Shown: positions 5,720 to 5,825 of the stretch, one piece after another
How positions within the stretch are numbered: position 1 is the first letter of the stretch
How the letters are laid out: every line of letters starts with the position of its first letter
From: an uncultured Desulfobulbus sp.
GTDB lineage: Bacteria > Desulfobacterota > Desulfobulbia > Desulfobulbales > Desulfobulbaceae
Assembly: GCA_946539945.1 (NCBI GenBank)
Contig: CAMNHX010000117.1
Coordinates: 1-5,825 of the forward strand
Direction: 5' to 3'
DNA length: 5,825 nucleotides
Position numbers and translations under genes: made by a program
Notes under the pieces: model-generated
Seen by the model: the letters and a program-made list of their open reading frames with translations, nothing else
What the model was told of the DNA's origin: nothing
Databases searched by the model: none

Positions 5720-5825
5720 GTTTCCTGTTTGCAGTCATACTGCGTTATAGCGTTTCCGCTTTGTCTGTTGACTGTCATTCTGAAGCGCGAAGCGCTGAAG
5801 GCTTTCCAGTGCGCCAGCACGGTGA
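5720..5825. other. Intergenic tail with two short palindromes, no gene recognised
   Basis: Two small inverted repeats stand out: GCAGT/ACTGC with a CAT spacer (5731-5743), and AGCGC/GCGCT with a GAA spacer (5784-5796). The second sits in a stretch (about 5774-5800) resembling dispersed intergenic repeats that carry ATTCTGA followed by GCGAAGCG. No open frame on either strand has a start with a ribosome binding site or a recognisable product. Confidence 0.5.

Noticed and set aside
5735..5824. Minus-strand frame entering from the right edge (about 29 codons)
   Set aside because: Too short, with no recognisable sequence; a frame of this length is readily open by chance.

Overview
The window looks like a chromosomal segment from a sulfate-reducing bacterium of the Desulfovibrio type (order Desulfovibrionales). 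Three things suggest this: a fairly GC-rich genome, a self-contained F0 ATP synthase cluster (atpZ-atpI-atpB-atpE) closed by a terminator with no b-subunit or F1 genes following, and the protein sequences themselves. I had no database, so the taxon is an inference. All recognisable genes are on the + strand.

Region 1 (1-2403) is a two-gene unit joined by an ATGA stop/start overlap. The first gene enters from outside the window, so only its last 322 residues are visible. They comprise a low-complexity Pro/Glu/Lys/Ser linker built from 14-residue repeats, a duplicated Leu-rich helical motif, and a C-terminal domain resembling the end of the DUF2868 family. The second gene is a 478-residue P-loop GTPase of the DUF3482 type, with a Gly/Ala-rich hydrophobic hairpin near its C-terminus. 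These two families are commonly neighbours and probably form one membrane-associated GTPase system of unknown function. This is the least characterised part of the window.

Region 2 (2404-2608) has no intact gene. It carries an N-terminal scrap of tag (3-methyladenine DNA glycosylase I), recognisable by RCPW and HHDEEWGVP. A strong 36-nt hairpin follows at once, then the hemL ribosome binding site.

Region 3 (2609-3907) is an ordinary complete hemL, glutamate-1-semialdehyde 2,1-aminomutase, the last step of the C5 route to 5-aminolevulinate for heme, siroheme and cobalamin-type tetrapyrroles.

Region 4 (3972-5662) is the F0 cluster: two small assembly/accessory membrane proteins (AtpZ and AtpI, overlapping by 8 nt), subunit a (AtpB) and subunit c (AtpE). 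A clear rho-independent terminator stands at 5688-5719. The F1 and b-subunit genes must be elsewhere. Subunit c has four cysteines, one directly before the ion-binding glutamate, and a histidine where many c-subunits have glutamine.

Region 5 (5720-5825) is intergenic, with short palindromes and no supportable gene. Overall the window is mostly housekeeping. The points most worth following up are the repeat-bearing DUF2868-like/DUF3482 pair, the decayed tag gene with its adjoining hairpin, and the unusual c-subunit residues.
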